This document shows, one piece after another, positions 9,654-18,692 of a DNA stretch of 64,000 nt. Source of the stretch: Paenibacillus_V sp046244365. Lineage in GTDB: Bacteria; Bacillota; Bacilli; Paenibacillales; NBRC-103111. The stretch is from contig NZ_CP176395.1 of the NCBI RefSeq assembly GCF_046244365.1, positions 2,604,001 to 2,668,000 of the forward strand, given 5' to 3'. The notes beneath the pieces are model-generated. The model was not told the origin of the DNA, made no database searches, and saw nothing but the letters and a program-made list of their open reading frames with translations. Position numbers and translations under genes: made by a program. The stretch's first letter is position 1; each line of letters opens with the position of its first letter.

Positions 9654-9721
9654 TATGGCATGCGGCCCGGTCGCCCGGCATAAGCATCCTTAAGACGAGG
9701 AGTACGGAGGGAGGCAGAGAG

Positions 9722-10924
9722 GTGGCATTTTCGTATGTCGTGCAAAAGGGAGATACGGTGTACCGGATTGCCAGACGATTCGGCGTCGGTGTAAGGGAAA
9801 TCTCCGCGGCAAATCCGCAGCTTGCGAACATCAATCAAGTCGTTCCCGGTCAAGTGCTGACGATCCCGCAGAACGTTCCGAGCCGGTACGTCATTCAGCC
9901 GGGGGATACGTTCTATTACATAGCGAAGCGGTTCAACATAGCGCTGTCCGATCTGCTTGCTGCGAATCCCGGTACGGATCCGCAGCGCTTGGAGATCGGC
10001 CGGACGATTGCGATTCCGGAGAGCAAAGGAACGTCGATCGTCGATACGTCCGTCATGTACGGATACGTCGAATTGATGGATGATATCGCCGCTCTGCGGC
10101 GGGTTTATCCGTTTATCGGCTATGAGGAGATCGGCCAAAGCGTCATGGGAAAAAAGATCCCGGCGCTGCGCATCGGCAGCGGTCCGAAACAGGTCCATTA
10201 CAATGGAGCGGTCCATGCCAGCGAGTGGATCACGGCGATGCTCCTGATGAAGTTTGCCGAGGAATATGCCGCGGCTTATTCGGGAGGCGCGTCGCTGCGG
10301 GGCAGAAACGTCCGCAAGCTGTATGCGGAGACGACGGTTTGGCTCGTTCCGATGCTGAACCCGGACGGCGTAGAGCTTGCGCAGGAAGGCATTACCCCGC
10401 AGCACCCGTACTACAGGGAATTGTTGGACATGAACTGCGGCTCCTACGACTTCTCCAGATGGAAGGCGAACATTCGCGGCGTCGATCTGAACGACCAGTT
10501 TCCCGCGCATTGGGACCGCGAGCTCGAACGCCGGGGAACGGCGGGCCCGGGCCCCCGCGACTTCCCGGGACAACTCCCGCTAAGCGAGCCGGAAGCGAAG
10601 GCGCTTGCCGATTTTACGAGAAGCAAACCGTTTCGGCTTGTCGTATCGTTTCATACGCAAGGCCAGGAATTATACTGGAATTATCGCGATATGGAGCCGC
10701 CGGAATCGGAAGCGATCGCGAGGCGCTTCGGCCAAGCGAGCGGGTACCGGCCTGTGAAGCTGACGGGCAGCGACGCGGGCTACAAGGACTGGTTCATTCA
10801 GGAGTTTCGCCGTCCCGGATTTACGGTCGAAGCGGGAATCGGGGTGAATCCGCTGCCGATCGAGCAATTCCAGGCGATCTATAACGAGAACGTCGGCATC
10901 ATGCTGGAGGGGCTGAGCGTCTAG
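9722..10924 (+). CDS. LysM-containing M14 zinc carboxypeptidase, probable gamma-D-glutamyl-diaminopimelate endopeptidase
   Basis: The 400-residue protein has two LysM peptidoglycan-binding repeats at about 3-47 and 50-96 (YVVQKGDTVYRIARRFGVG, YVIQPGDTFYYIAKRFNIA), then an M14 carboxypeptidase domain. Zinc ligands are visible: HASEW (His164, Glu167) and the His of SFHTQGQ near 310. The catalytic Glu lies in TVEAGIG near 370. This layout matches endopeptidase I of Lysinibacillus sphaericus. GGAGGGAGG precedes the GTG start; the reading frame stays open far upstream through murI but that part is not coding. It probably trims cell-wall peptides. No signal peptide is obvious, so the site of action is uncertain. 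Confidence 0.9.
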   Translation: MAFSYVVQKGDTVYRIARRFGVGVREISAANPQLANINQVVPGQVLTIPQNVPSRYVIQPGDTFYYIAKRFNIALSDLLAANPGTDPQRLEIGRTIAIPESKGTSIVDTSVMYGYVELMDDIAALRRVYPFIGYEEIGQSVMGKKIPALRIGSGPKQVHYNGAVHASEWITAMLLMKFAEEYAAAYSGGASLRGRNVRKLYAETTVWLVPMLNPDGVELAQEGITPQHPYYRELLDMNCGSYDFSRWKANIRGVDLNDQFPAHWDRELERRGTAGPGPRDFPGQLPLSEPEAKALADFTRSKPFRLVVSFHTQGQELYWNYRDMEPPESEAIARRFGQASGYRPVKLTGSDAGYKDWFIQEFRRPGFTVEAGIGVNPLPIEQFQAIYNENVGIMLEGLSV

Positions 10925-10971
10925 CCCGGTACGGCGGGCGTCTGCCGACGCTTGGTACGGCATGTTCGCCG

Positions 10972-11002
10972 AACCGTCCGGACCGTTTCCGGGCGGTTTT
11001 TT
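10972..11002 (+). terminator. Intrinsic terminator of the LysM/M14 gene
   Basis: AACCGTCCGGA pairs with TCCGGGCGGTT through an 11-bp stem with one G-U pair; the right arm runs directly into TTTT, giving six T in a row before GTC. It lies just before the convergent LysR gene. Confidence 0.82.
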
Positions 11003-11043
11003 GTCTGGGGGCGGTACGACTGTTCATCCTGTTGATTACTGTT

Positions 11044-11955
11044 CTAGCCGCCGGCGGAAGGCGAAGAGACCGTAAGGAAATCGATAAAGTTTTGCGCCGT
11101 TTTGGAAACGTAATGGTCTTTCAGCCAAATAAGCGCAGAGGAGGAAAGCAGCGTCGAGTCTTCGATTTCGTAAGCCTGCACGTTATCCCTGCGATGAAGC
11201 TTGAGCACGTTCTCGGGGACGATAGCGGAGGCGAAGCCGGATGCAACGAGTTCCATCATCATGGCGATATCGGAGCATTCGCAGATGAAGTCGGGCTTCA
11301 GGTTGCGCGAGGAGAAAGCTTCCCACACGAGATGGTAAACGCCAAGTCCTTCGGAGCTCGGAATGGCGAGCGGATGCTCGGCGATAAATTCGAAGGTGAC
11401 GGTCCTGCGGACAGGCTCCTGCTTACCGGGAGTGACGAAATAGAACGGTTCCGTCCGGAAATGCAGAACCGAAAAGTCGTTCAGATCCAGAGGCAGGCGG
11501 ATAATCGCCAGATCGACAATCCGTTCCTTGACGAGCTTGCATAGAAGGGCGGATTCATTCTGCTGGATCTTATACGTCACTTTCGGGTAGCGGGACCGGA
11601 ACGCTTGCAGCAGCCCGGGCAGCTCGGGATGGGACAGCGTGTTGATGCCGAGCGTGAGCTTCCCCTTCAGCCCGCTTCCGGCCTCCTTCACCTCCGTTTC
11701 CGATTCCTCCATATATTTGGCGATCTTGAGCGCATGCTTGTACAGCGTCTGGCCGGCTTCCGTTAGCGACAGCCGTTTATTCGTCCGTTCCACCAGACAG
11801 ACGCCGAGCTGATCCTCCATCAGCTTAAGCTGCTGGCTTAAGGGAGGCTGGGCGATATGAAGCCTTCGGGCGGCGGCGGAAATGGTTCTTTCTTCGGCAA
11901 TGGCGATAAAATAACGCAGCTGGCGAATATCCAAGGCAGCGTCCTCCTTGTTCAC
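11044..11955 (-). CDS. LysR-family transcriptional regulator
   Basis: This 303-residue protein has the LysR winged helix at the N terminus (LRYFIAIAEERTISAAARRL, then HIAQPPLSQQLKLMEDQLGV and RTNKRLSLTEAG), followed by the periplasmic-binding-protein-like effector domain (KLTLGINTLSHPELP). It is transcribed away from the ankyrin lipoprotein and NCS2 permease genes with 99 bases between start codons. LysR proteins usually control the divergent neighbour, so it probably regulates that pair in response to a purine-, pyrimidine- or acid-like effector. The effector is not predictable. Confidence 0.94.
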   Translation of the reverse strand: MNKEDAALDIRQLRYFIAIAEERTISAAARRLHIAQPPLSQQLKLMEDQLGVCLVERTNKRLSLTEAGQTLYKHALKIAKYMEESETEVKEAGSGLKGKLTLGINTLSHPELPGLLQAFRSRYPKVTYKIQQNESALLCKLVKERIVDLAIIRLPLDLNDFSVLHFRTEPFYFVTPGKQEPVRRTVTFEFIAEHPLAIPSSEGLGVYHLVWEAFSSRNLKPDFICECSDIAMMMELVASGFASAIVPENVLKLHRRDNVQAYEIEDSTLLSSSALIWLKDHYVSKTAQNFIDFLTVSSPSAGG

Positions 11956-12054
11956 TATATGTTTACGATATGGAAATGCAATCTTTTAAATATTATTCCT
12001 ATGGTTCGTCTCATGTTAGCATAGAAGCATGCGAAACATAAAGGAGGCATTCCG
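11956..12054. promoter_or_regulatory. Divergent LysR / ankyrin-permease promoter region
   Basis: This A/T-rich 99-bp gap lies between divergent start codons and must hold both promoters. TTCCTA (about 11995) and TAGCAT (about 12018) can serve as a weak plus-strand -35/-10 pair. ATATG-TTTACG-ATATG (11956-11973) is a candidate LysR half-site pair. AAAGGAGG sits just before the GTG start at 12055. No exact operator can be fixed by eye. Confidence 0.45.
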
Positions 12055-12753
12055 GTGAAGCTGATTCCGATTGCGGCGGTATTTATCCTGCTGGCGGGCT
12101 GCCGGGTCTCCGGAATGCCGGAACCGACAGATTCCAAGAAGGGCGTGAGCGAAATGCACGGAACATTGATTCAGGCTGCAGAACGGGGAGATACAACTGC
12201 GGTCAAAAGACTGCTGAAGGAAGGCGCGGACATCGACGCGCAGGACGATCTCGGCAGAACGCCCGTCCTGGCGGCGACGCACGGCAAGCACGCCGAAACG
12301 GTCAAGGCGCTCCTCGAAGCGGGCGCAGACATCGATAAACAGGATAACCGCAGGGACAATCCGTTTCTGTATGCCGGCGCGGAAAGGCTGCTCGATATTG
12401 TGAAACTGGCGATTGAGGCCGGCGCAAACACGAAGCTGACGAACCGGTTTGGCGGAACGGCATTGATTCCGGCTTCGGAAAGAGGGCATGTGGACGTCGT
12501 GAAGGAGCTGCTGACGAATTCCGATGTCGATGTCAATCATATCAACAACCTGGGCTGGACTGCTCTACTGGAAGCGATCATCCTAAGCAACGGGGGAGAA
12601 AAGCATCAACAGATCGTCCGGCTCCTGATCGATCACGGGGCGGATGTGACGATCGCCGACGATAAAGGCGTCACGCCTCTGCAGCACGCGTCCTTGCGCG
12701 GGTATAAAGCGATTCATGATATGCTGGTTCAAGCAGGGGCAGGGGCGAAATAA
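12055..12753 (+). CDS. Ankyrin-repeat lipoprotein
   Basis: The 232-residue protein has a signal peptide with lipobox LLAGC (Cys18 or so), then about five ankyrin repeats from residue 38 on: TLIQAAERGDTTAVKRLLKE, TPVLAATHGKHAETVKALLE, the IVKLAIEAGAN unit, LIPASERGHVDVVKELL and TPLQHASLRGYKAI. It would sit on the outer membrane face and bind a protein or ligand. Only two bases separate it from the NCS2 permease gene, so the two are translationally coupled. A working link with the permease is an inference; the family itself is a general binding scaffold. Confidence 0.9.
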   Translation: MKLIPIAAVFILLAGCRVSGMPEPTDSKKGVSEMHGTLIQAAERGDTTAVKRLLKEGADIDAQDDLGRTPVLAATHGKHAETVKALLEAGADIDKQDNRRDNPFLYAGAERLLDIVKLAIEAGANTKLTNRFGGTALIPASERGHVDVVKELLTNSDVDVNHINNLGWTALLEAIILSNGGEKHQQIVRLLIDHGADVTIADDKGVTPLQHASLRGYKAIHDMLVQAGAGAK

Positions 12754-12755
12754 GG

Positions 12756-14084
12756 ATGGTGACCAAAAGCTATACGGCAGGCCTGAGCGCTTTTCAATGG
12801 TTTATTTTCCTGCTGGCCAGCTCCGTAGCCTTTCCGATCGTACTCGGGGGCGTATTTCAACTGCCGGCGGAGGCGATATCCTCCCTCATGCAAAGGACGT
12901 TCCTCGTCGTCGGCATCAGTTCCTTCATCCAGGGCTGGCTCGGCCACCGGTACCCGATCGCGGATGGGCCGGCCGGCTCTTGGGTCAGCGTGTTCGTCAT
13001 CCTGGCCGACGTGACCGTCAGGCAGGGCGGAAACCCGCAGGATACGCTGCCGATTCTGGAGGGCGGCTTGATTATGGCCGGACTCCTGTTGTTCCTGCTC
13101 GGCATTAGCGGATTCGTGCAGCGCCTCTTGTTTCTGTTTACGCCGCTTGTGACCGGGAGCTTTCTGTTTATTTTGGCGCTTCAGCTTAGCGGCGTTTTCA
13201 TGAAGGGGATGATGGGCTTGCAGGGCGGAGCGTCCCGTTCGGACTGGACGGTGACGGGCATTTCGTTCGGGCTGTTCGCGTTCGTGCTCTTCTTGTCGGT
13301 CAAAGGAAGGGGCTGGGTCAAGAACTATGCGGTGCTCATCGGGATCGCGACGGGCTGGGCGGTCTTTCTCGCGGCGGGCAAAAGCTCACTTTCCGTTCCG
13401 CATGCGGCCGATCCGTTCAAGCTGCCGGAGCTGTTCGCGTGGGGAGCGCCGCAATTCAATGCGGGCATAACGGTTACCGCCATATTATTTACTTTCATCC
13501 TTGTCTCGAATACGGTGGCGGCGCTGTCCGCGATTCGTCAAGTCGTGCCTGAAACGGACAGAAGAGAAGAGCGATCGCTTAAGCGAGGCAGCATTTCGGG
13601 CGGCATTTCGCATCTGCTGTCTTCGGCTTTCTCGACGGTAGGCATTGTCCCGCTGCCGGTAACGGCAGGATTCATTCGGCTGACGGGTCAAACCGGTAGG
13701 CGGCCTTTTTTGGCGGCTTGTCTGATTTTAGCCGGGATTTCCTTTCTTCCGTCGATCGTTGGCGTGCTCGCTCTGCTGCCGGAGCCTGTCGCCTGCGCGG
13801 TCATTCTGGCGTCCTTCGTCCAGATGGTCGGCATTTCAATGCAGTCGATAGTGAAGGAAGCGCTCGACCAGCGCAGGCTGTCGATACTCGGCATTACGCT
13901 GTTGATCAGCTTCGGGCTGATGTTCCTGCCTGCGGAGGCTTTTCAGGGACTTCCTTCGATTCTGCAGTACGTGCTCGGCAACGGGCTTCTCGTCGGAACG
14001 TTAACGGTCATCGCGCTGGAACAGCTGTGGAGACCGAGCCGGCCTGCAACCGCGATCGAAGTGCCGCATGCCGGACGCTCATGA
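12756..14084 (+). CDS. NCS2-family nucleobase (uracil/xanthine) permease
   Basis: This 442-residue protein has 12-14 hydrophobic segments and the NCS2 layout, including QGWLGHRYPIADGPAGSWVS near residues 61-80 and the VSNTVAALSAI and PLPVTAGFIRLTGQTGRR segments that line the transport site. NCS2 permeases import uracil, xanthine, urate or related bases with protons. The gene follows the ankyrin lipoprotein by two bases and lies opposite a LysR gene. Sequence alone does not separate purine from pyrimidine specificity. A clear terminator follows. Confidence 0.88.
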   Translation: MVTKSYTAGLSAFQWFIFLLASSVAFPIVLGGVFQLPAEAISSLMQRTFLVVGISSFIQGWLGHRYPIADGPAGSWVSVFVILADVTVRQGGNPQDTLPILEGGLIMAGLLLFLLGISGFVQRLLFLFTPLVTGSFLFILALQLSGVFMKGMMGLQGGASRSDWTVTGISFGLFAFVLFLSVKGRGWVKNYAVLIGIATGWAVFLAAGKSSLSVPHAADPFKLPELFAWGAPQFNAGITVTAILFTFILVSNTVAALSAIRQVVPETDRREERSLKRGSISGGISHLLSSAFSTVGIVPLPVTAGFIRLTGQTGRRPFLAACLILAGISFLPSIVGVLALLPEPVACAVILASFVQMVGISMQSIVKEALDQRRLSILGITLLISFGLMFLPAEAFQGLPSILQYVLGNGLLVGTLTVIALEQLWRPSRPATAIEVPHAGRS

Positions 14085-14113
14085 GTGTAAGGCAACAAGC
14101 ATACTATGTAAAG

Positions 14114-14149
14114 AAAGCCTGTCGATCTTCCGGTCGATAGGCTTTTTCT
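14114..14149 (+). terminator. Intrinsic terminator of ankyrin-permease operon
   Basis: AAAGCCTGTCGATC (14114-14127) pairs with GGTCGATAGGCTTT (14132-14145) through 14 pairs including two G-U pairs and a 4-base loop, followed by TTCTTG. Confidence 0.85.
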
Positions 14150-14247
14150 TGTGCGCTGTAAGGATGAAGGCAAAAAAATAGATTACCGGAAATGCCTTCG
14201 TCTGGTAAAATATTGTTATCGAAGCCGTTTCGTTCAGGAGGTGGGCC

Positions 14248-14724
14248 ATGTATAGCACAAGACCGGCAGTTCATGACGATTTTGCCGCCGTTTGCACATT
14301 TCCGCGCAATGCGGAGGAGCTTTTTTACATGTATCCGAAAGGGACCTTTCCGCTTTCGGCCGATCAGCTTGCGGGAGCGGCGGAGGGAAGGCATTTGCTT
14401 ACGGTTCTGGTGGGAGCGAACGATGAGGTCGCCGGATATGCCAATGTATACGGATTGGAAGCGGGGGAGCTGTGCTGGCTCGGCAACGTGATCGTATCGC
14501 CCGCTCATCGCGGGAACGGCGGCGCGGAGCTATTGATCCGTTCGATGATCGGACATGCGCAAAGCGTGCTTGGCGTGAAACGGTTGCGGCTCGTCTGTCA
14601 CAGCACGAACGCGAGGGCGCTCTTATTCTATACGCGGATCGGCTTTAAGCCTTACGAAATCGCTCGAATGGAAGATCACCGCGGACAGACGATCGCCGCA
14701 ATCCGGATGGAGCTGCAGTTTTAG
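14248..14724 (+). CDS. GNAT-family N-acetyltransferase
   Basis: The 158-residue protein has the GNAT acetyl-CoA-binding motif in VIVSPAHRGNGGAELLIRSM (R/Q-x-x-G-x-G/A pattern as HRGNGGAE, near residues 83-102) and the C-terminal NARALLFYTRIGFKPYEIAR segment. It would acetylate an amine on a small molecule or protein in the cytoplasm; the substrate is unknown. CAGGAGG lies 6 bases before the ATG. It appears to be a single gene between two terminated units. Confidence 0.9.
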   Translation: MYSTRPAVHDDFAAVCTFPRNAEELFYMYPKGTFPLSADQLAGAAEGRHLLTVLVGANDEVAGYANVYGLEAGELCWLGNVIVSPAHRGNGGAELLIRSMIGHAQSVLGVKRLRLVCHSTNARALLFYTRIGFKPYEIARMEDHRGQTIAAIRMELQF

Positions 14725-14782
14725 CTTGCTTTCATCTCACTTATCGAATAAGACAGGTTTCTGAAGAGGCGAGGGGAACGAC

Positions 14783-16810
14783 ATGCTTGGAACCCATACG
14801 AAAGAACATGATCCGCAGCAGCAGGCTGTCGACATTCGCAAGCGGTTGACATTCCGGCAAAACCTGTTTTTCTTTTTTGTTTTCGCGGTGTTTAGCGTAC
14901 TGATCGTCCGGCTTGCCTATTTGCAGCTTATCGAAGGCGAGCAGCTCAAAGCTTCCCTCACCTACGTCAATTACAAGCCAACGCCGATCGCGCCGATCCG
15001 CGGAAACATTTACGATTCGAACGGGAACGACATTGCGGTTTCGAAGCCTGTGCAATCGCTCTACTTTCGGGTGGAGGCGAGGGGGCAGAGCGACGATGAC
15101 ACCATCGCGCTGGCTTACCGGCTGGAGTCGATTTTCGCGGAGCGCGGCAAAGCCGGACAGGAGAAGCTCGGCGCCGCCGATATTTTGAAGCGGATGGACG
15201 TCGGCATTAACCTGGATAAGACGAAGGCCAAAAACCCGGGCTTCTTCAACGTGCCGCGGCGGATCAAGACGGATTTATCCAAAGAAGAGGCGGCTTTCAT
15301 TATCGAGCATCGAGACGAGCTGCAGGGCATCGAGATCGTTGAGGAGAGCATCCGGGTGTACGATAGCCAAAGCGTCGCGGCCCAGCTTGTCGGCTATTTG
15401 AAGCGCTACAGCGCCGCCCGCAACAAATCGAACGGCCTCGCCTACTACCAGGAGCAGCCGAGCGGCGAATACATGGATACGGAGGATGTCGGTTTCGACG
15501 GCATCGAGCTGATGTATCAGGAGGAGCTGCGCGGCAAGAAGGGATTGAAGACGTATCCGGTCAACGCGATTAACAAAATTATCGGCATTCCCGAGATAGC
15601 GCCGCCGACGCGCGGCAACAGTCTCTTCCTTACGATCAACAAAGAGATTCAGCTTACAGCCGAGCAGGCGATAATGGATCAGATCGAGCTGCTTAAGCAA
15701 AAGGACTACGGGATGGGGAAAGGGACCGCCGCGCGTTCCGGCTATGCCGTAGCGATGGAAGTCGATACCGGACGCATCGTCGCCATGGCAAGCATGCCCG
15801 ATTACGATACGAATATTTGGACGGGCAGCGTCATTCCGACCGAGGCCTACAACAAAATCAGACAGTTCGTCAATAACGGGACGATACGCACCTCTTACCC
15901 GGACTATCCGGAGAAAGAAATGAACGATCATACGAATTCGCTCGTTTTTCTCGGCTCGACGATCAAGCCGTTATCCGTCCTGGTCGGACTGAACGAAGGC
16001 TTGTTCGGAATCAGAACGCCGTATCAGGACACAGGTTCCTTTACGTTCGGCGCAGACGGCAGCTCGATCAGCAACTCGGACGGATATGCCAACGGCACGC
16101 TGACTGCGACATCCGCCATTCAAAAATCGTCGAACACGTACATGTCCGCTATGATCGGCGTGCCGCTCTGGAACAAATACGGCAGGGAAAAAGGAACGGC
16201 GATGCAGGTATGGGCCGATTACTTGGCGAAGTTCGGGCTCGGCGTCTCGACCGGAAGCGGCATGCCGGGGGAATATGACGGCGCGAATGATTTTTTCGCC
16301 AACGCGAAAAAGAACAGTATCATGTCGGCCATGGTTTACGCGTCCTGGGGACAAAACGAGCGCTATACGACGCTGCAGCTCGCTCAATTCGCAGCGACGT
16401 TAGCCAGCCGCGGCAAAAGGATGAAGCCGCAGTTCGTCGACAAGATCGTTAATGTAAACGGGGACGTCTTACAGAAGCTGGAGCCCGTTATGCTCGACGA
16501 GGTCAAGTTCGCGAACGAGTACTGGGATACGGTGATCGCTGGCATGAAGAGCGGCGCCGAGGGCATCGATACGCTGCCGTACAACGTCGCCCGCAAGACG
16601 GGAACGTCCACGCAGGATGTCAGCAACGGAAAGAATAGAGTCGACAACGCCGTGCTGATCGCCTTCGCGCCGGCGGAGAAGCCGAAGCTGGCCGTAGCGG
16701 TCGTCGTGCCGGAAGGCGGCTATGGCCGGTATGGGGCCGCGCCGATTGCGGCGAAAATATTCGAGGCGTACGATAAGACGGTTGGCGGGTTGAGCGGAGA
16801 GAAGAAGTAG
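14783..16810 (+). CDS. Class B penicillin-binding protein (transpeptidase)
   Basis: This 675-residue protein has one membrane anchor (FFFFVFAVFSVLIVRLAYLQ, residues 31-50), a PBP dimerisation domain, and a transpeptidase domain with all three active-site motifs: STIK (Ser about 392), SSN (about 448) and KTG (about 603). It forms peptide cross-links in peptidoglycan on the outer face of the membrane and is a beta-lactam target. The arrangement resembles PbpA/PBP2 of Bacillus, involved in wall elongation, but assignment to elongation rather than division is an inference. GAGGCGAGGGG lies before the ATG. Confidence 0.94.
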   Translation: MLGTHTKEHDPQQQAVDIRKRLTFRQNLFFFFVFAVFSVLIVRLAYLQLIEGEQLKASLTYVNYKPTPIAPIRGNIYDSNGNDIAVSKPVQSLYFRVEARGQSDDDTIALAYRLESIFAERGKAGQEKLGAADILKRMDVGINLDKTKAKNPGFFNVPRRIKTDLSKEEAAFIIEHRDELQGIEIVEESIRVYDSQSVAAQLVGYLKRYSAARNKSNGLAYYQEQPSGEYMDTEDVGFDGIELMYQEELRGKKGLKTYPVNAINKIIGIPEIAPPTRGNSLFLTINKEIQLTAEQAIMDQIELLKQKDYGMGKGTAARSGYAVAMEVDTGRIVAMASMPDYDTNIWTGSVIPTEAYNKIRQFVNNGTIRTSYPDYPEKEMNDHTNSLVFLGSTIKPLSVLVGLNEGLFGIRTPYQDTGSFTFGADGSSISNSDGYANGTLTATSAIQKSSNTYMSAMIGVPLWNKYGREKGTAMQVWADYLAKFGLGVSTGSGMPGEYDGANDFFANAKKNSIMSAMVYASWGQNERYTTLQLAQFAATLASRGKRMKPQFVDKIVNVNGDVLQKLEPVMLDEVKFANEYWDTVIAGMKSGAEGIDTLPYNVARKTGTSTQDVSNGKNRVDNAVLIAFAPAEKPKLAVAVVVPEGGYGRYGAAPIAAKIFEAYDKTVGGLSGEKK

Positions 16811-16867
16811 GCGGCTGGCGACAATGCGGGAAGAGCGCATCGTTTGCTGCCGAAAATACACAAAATG

Positions 16868-16897
16868 GTCCGGTGAGCAGTAGCGCCGGACTTTTTT
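16868..16897 (+). terminator. Intrinsic terminator of the PBP gene
   Basis: GTCCGGTG (16868-16875) pairs with CGCCGGAC (16884-16891) with one G-U pair and an 8-base loop, followed directly by six T. Confidence 0.8.
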
Positions 16898-16993
16898 GTT
16901 TTGGTGCTGGGGTGAGAGAAAATCATCCTCCCCAATATGCGAAACGGCATCTATAATCACTTTAGAAAGTAACGCCGAGGAGTGAATGAAAAA

Positions 16994-17584
16994 ATGACAG
17001 TAGAGAAAGCGATTCGGTTTTTGGCGTTTATCGCCGTTTTGGGAGGCGTTGCCCGGGGCGTCATGACGCCGCTGGCGCTCATTTTGGGGACGGACAGCAT
17101 TCCGGAACTGTACGCCGGCATAGCAGGCAGCATGCTGCTGACGATCGGAACGGTTGGCGTCTATTTGTTCCAGGCAGCTTCTGTCGGCCGTATCGGTTTG
17201 ATAGCCTTCACGATCTTGACGATCGGTAATTTGTTTACGACGGTGCTGGTCAGCATGAGCATGTACGACGCCGTCACAGGCAGAAGCTCCGACTCGATGC
17301 CGCCCGCGCCGTTCGATACGATGATCATGCTTAATATGATTTTTTTGTTCATCGGGTTTCTGGCATTCGGTATCGTAAGCATGAGGGCCAAGAAGCTGCC
17401 GATATGGGCATCCATCATGCTCCTGGCATCGCCTATCACTCTGTTCATTCCGGGAATAGAAGATTGGTCGGCCGCACTTTGGGGACTTAGCTATGTCGGG
17501 TTCGGTTTAAAGGCAATGTCCGTCGAGGCTGTCAAACCTGTGCTTCATGGCGGAACAACCGGTCTTTCCGCAGCGAACGACTGA
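16994..17584 (+). CDS. Small multispanning membrane protein, unknown function
   Basis: The 196-residue protein has about six hydrophobic helices (for example FLAFIAVLGGVARGVMTPL, SMLLTIGTVGVYLFQAA, LIAFTILTIGNLFTTVLVSM and MIMLNMIFLFIGFLAFGIVS) and a short polar tail. I do not recognise the family; no catalytic or binding motif is evident. The ATG at 16994 is preferred over an in-frame GTG at 16982 because GAGGAGTG lies 7-9 bases before it. It stands alone between the PBP terminator and the convergent HAD gene. Confidence 0.75.
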   Translation: MTVEKAIRFLAFIAVLGGVARGVMTPLALILGTDSIPELYAGIAGSMLLTIGTVGVYLFQAASVGRIGLIAFTILTIGNLFTTVLVSMSMYDAVTGRSSDSMPPAPFDTMIMLNMIFLFIGFLAFGIVSMRAKKLPIWASIMLLASPITLFIPGIEDWSAALWGLSYVGFGLKAMSVEAVKPVLHGGTTGLSAAND

Positions 17585-17748
17585 CTGCCGACCGACGTCA
17601 TCAGCGGAGAAGCGGCTGTTTTTCCAAGAGTTGCTTCCATGAAGGAGGAGCCCGGTTTCGGCGCATTCGGCGAAAACCCGAACGTTTGACCGGGCGGTTG
17701 CTTTACAACCGGCAAACCTGCCGATTTTAAGCTGCGGAAGTTTAGTTC

Positions 17749-18444
17749 CTAACGCTCTCCCGGTGTTGATCTCGTCCAAAAGCCTGTCTCCAGCAACCCG
17801 TTAAAATCAGCGCATTCCTTAAGAGGCTCCGGTATTTCCGGGAGTCTCTTTTCGTTCTTGCGGTTGATCCAGACGCTGGCGATGCCAAGCGCGGAAGGAC
17901 CTTTCACGTCCTCGACTTGAGCGTCTCCGACATACACGACCTCCGACGGCTTCAGGTCAAGCGCTTTCAGGATCGTGGTGAAAAAGACGGCATTCGGCTT
18001 GTACACACCCATCGATTCCGATGAGAAAACGGGGCCGATCTCGAGGCGATTCCGCTTCAAATCCGCCAGCAGAGGCTCATGATCGCTGTTCGACCCGACG
18101 GCGAGGGAAAAGCGAGAGGACAATTTAGCCAACACCTCCGGCACCTCCGGAAAAACAGTGCGTTTGCCAAGCGTATTCAGCATAAAGCGAACCTCTTGCT
18201 CCGGGTCGCCTTCAATCCCGAAGACCTCGTACGTTTTGGCCAGTCCCAGCCGGAAAATGTCGGACTCCGCGTGGAAAGCGCCGCTGCGGCACAGCTCGTG
18301 ATGGTTTCGTTTCCATGTATCGTAGAATGGCTTCGGATCCACCCCGCAGCCCAGGCTGCCGAGAATTTGCTCTACGGCCCGAAGCGAGCCTTTACCCGTA
18401 TCTACCAACGTCCCGTAGCAATCGAAAATAATCGTGCTGATCAT
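17749..18444 (-). CDS. HAD-superfamily hydrolase (phosphatase-like)
   Basis: The 231-residue protein starts with the HAD nucleophile motif FDCYGTLVDTG (Asp8 and Asp/Tyr pair), has motif II Ser/Thr in AVGSNSD, Lys in VYKPNAVFF and motif IV acidic residues in YVGDAQVEDVKG. It would hydrolyse a phosphate ester or act on a halo-acid in the cytoplasm. I start at 18444 because the motif directly follows that ATG and CGAGGTG precedes it; an upstream in-frame extension of 34 codons lacks family similarity. Substrate unknown; REG-2 or YjjG-like enzymes are the nearest in layout. Confidence 0.9.
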   Translation of the reverse strand: MISTIIFDCYGTLVDTGKGSLRAVEQILGSLGCGVDPKPFYDTWKRNHHELCRSGAFHAESDIFRLGLAKTYEVFGIEGDPEQEVRFMLNTLGKRTVFPEVPEVLAKLSSRFSLAVGSNSDHEPLLADLKRNRLEIGPVFSSESMGVYKPNAVFFTTILKALDLKPSEVVYVGDAQVEDVKGPSALGIASVWINRKNEKRLPEIPEPLKECADFNGLLETGFWTRSTPGER

Positions 18445-18648
18445 CGGCCGTTCACCTCGTTTCATATGGCTTGCAGAAAATCGCTCCGACAGCACAAGCA
18501 CGCTGCCCGAGGCGCGATTGATCCATACGAGCATTCCGCCCTGCATGAATCGTCCGATCCAATCGACGGCGGTGCTCCTCTAACAGCTTGCTACCATTAT
18601 ACCTGAAACGGGAGAGGGAAATCACCCGAGCGAAACGCACAAAGCGCA

Positions 18649-18674
18649 AAAGGCTCCCGGGATCGGGAGCCTTT
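18649..18674 (-). terminator. Terminator after the ArsR-GyrB-like gene
   Basis: AAAGGCTCCCG (18649-18659) and CGGGAGCCTTT (18664-18674) form a perfect 11-bp stem with a 4-base loop. Read on the minus strand it is followed by TTTTGCG, so it ends the minus-strand gene at 18693. Confidence 0.75.
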
Positions 18675-18692
18675 CGCTGCGAGAGAATCGAA

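Noticed and set aside
8738..9721. Long plus-strand open frame leading into the LysM/M14 gene
   Set aside because: It is the murI gene read in another frame. The composition is Arg-rich without domains, and a clear ribosome binding site precedes the GTG at 9722.
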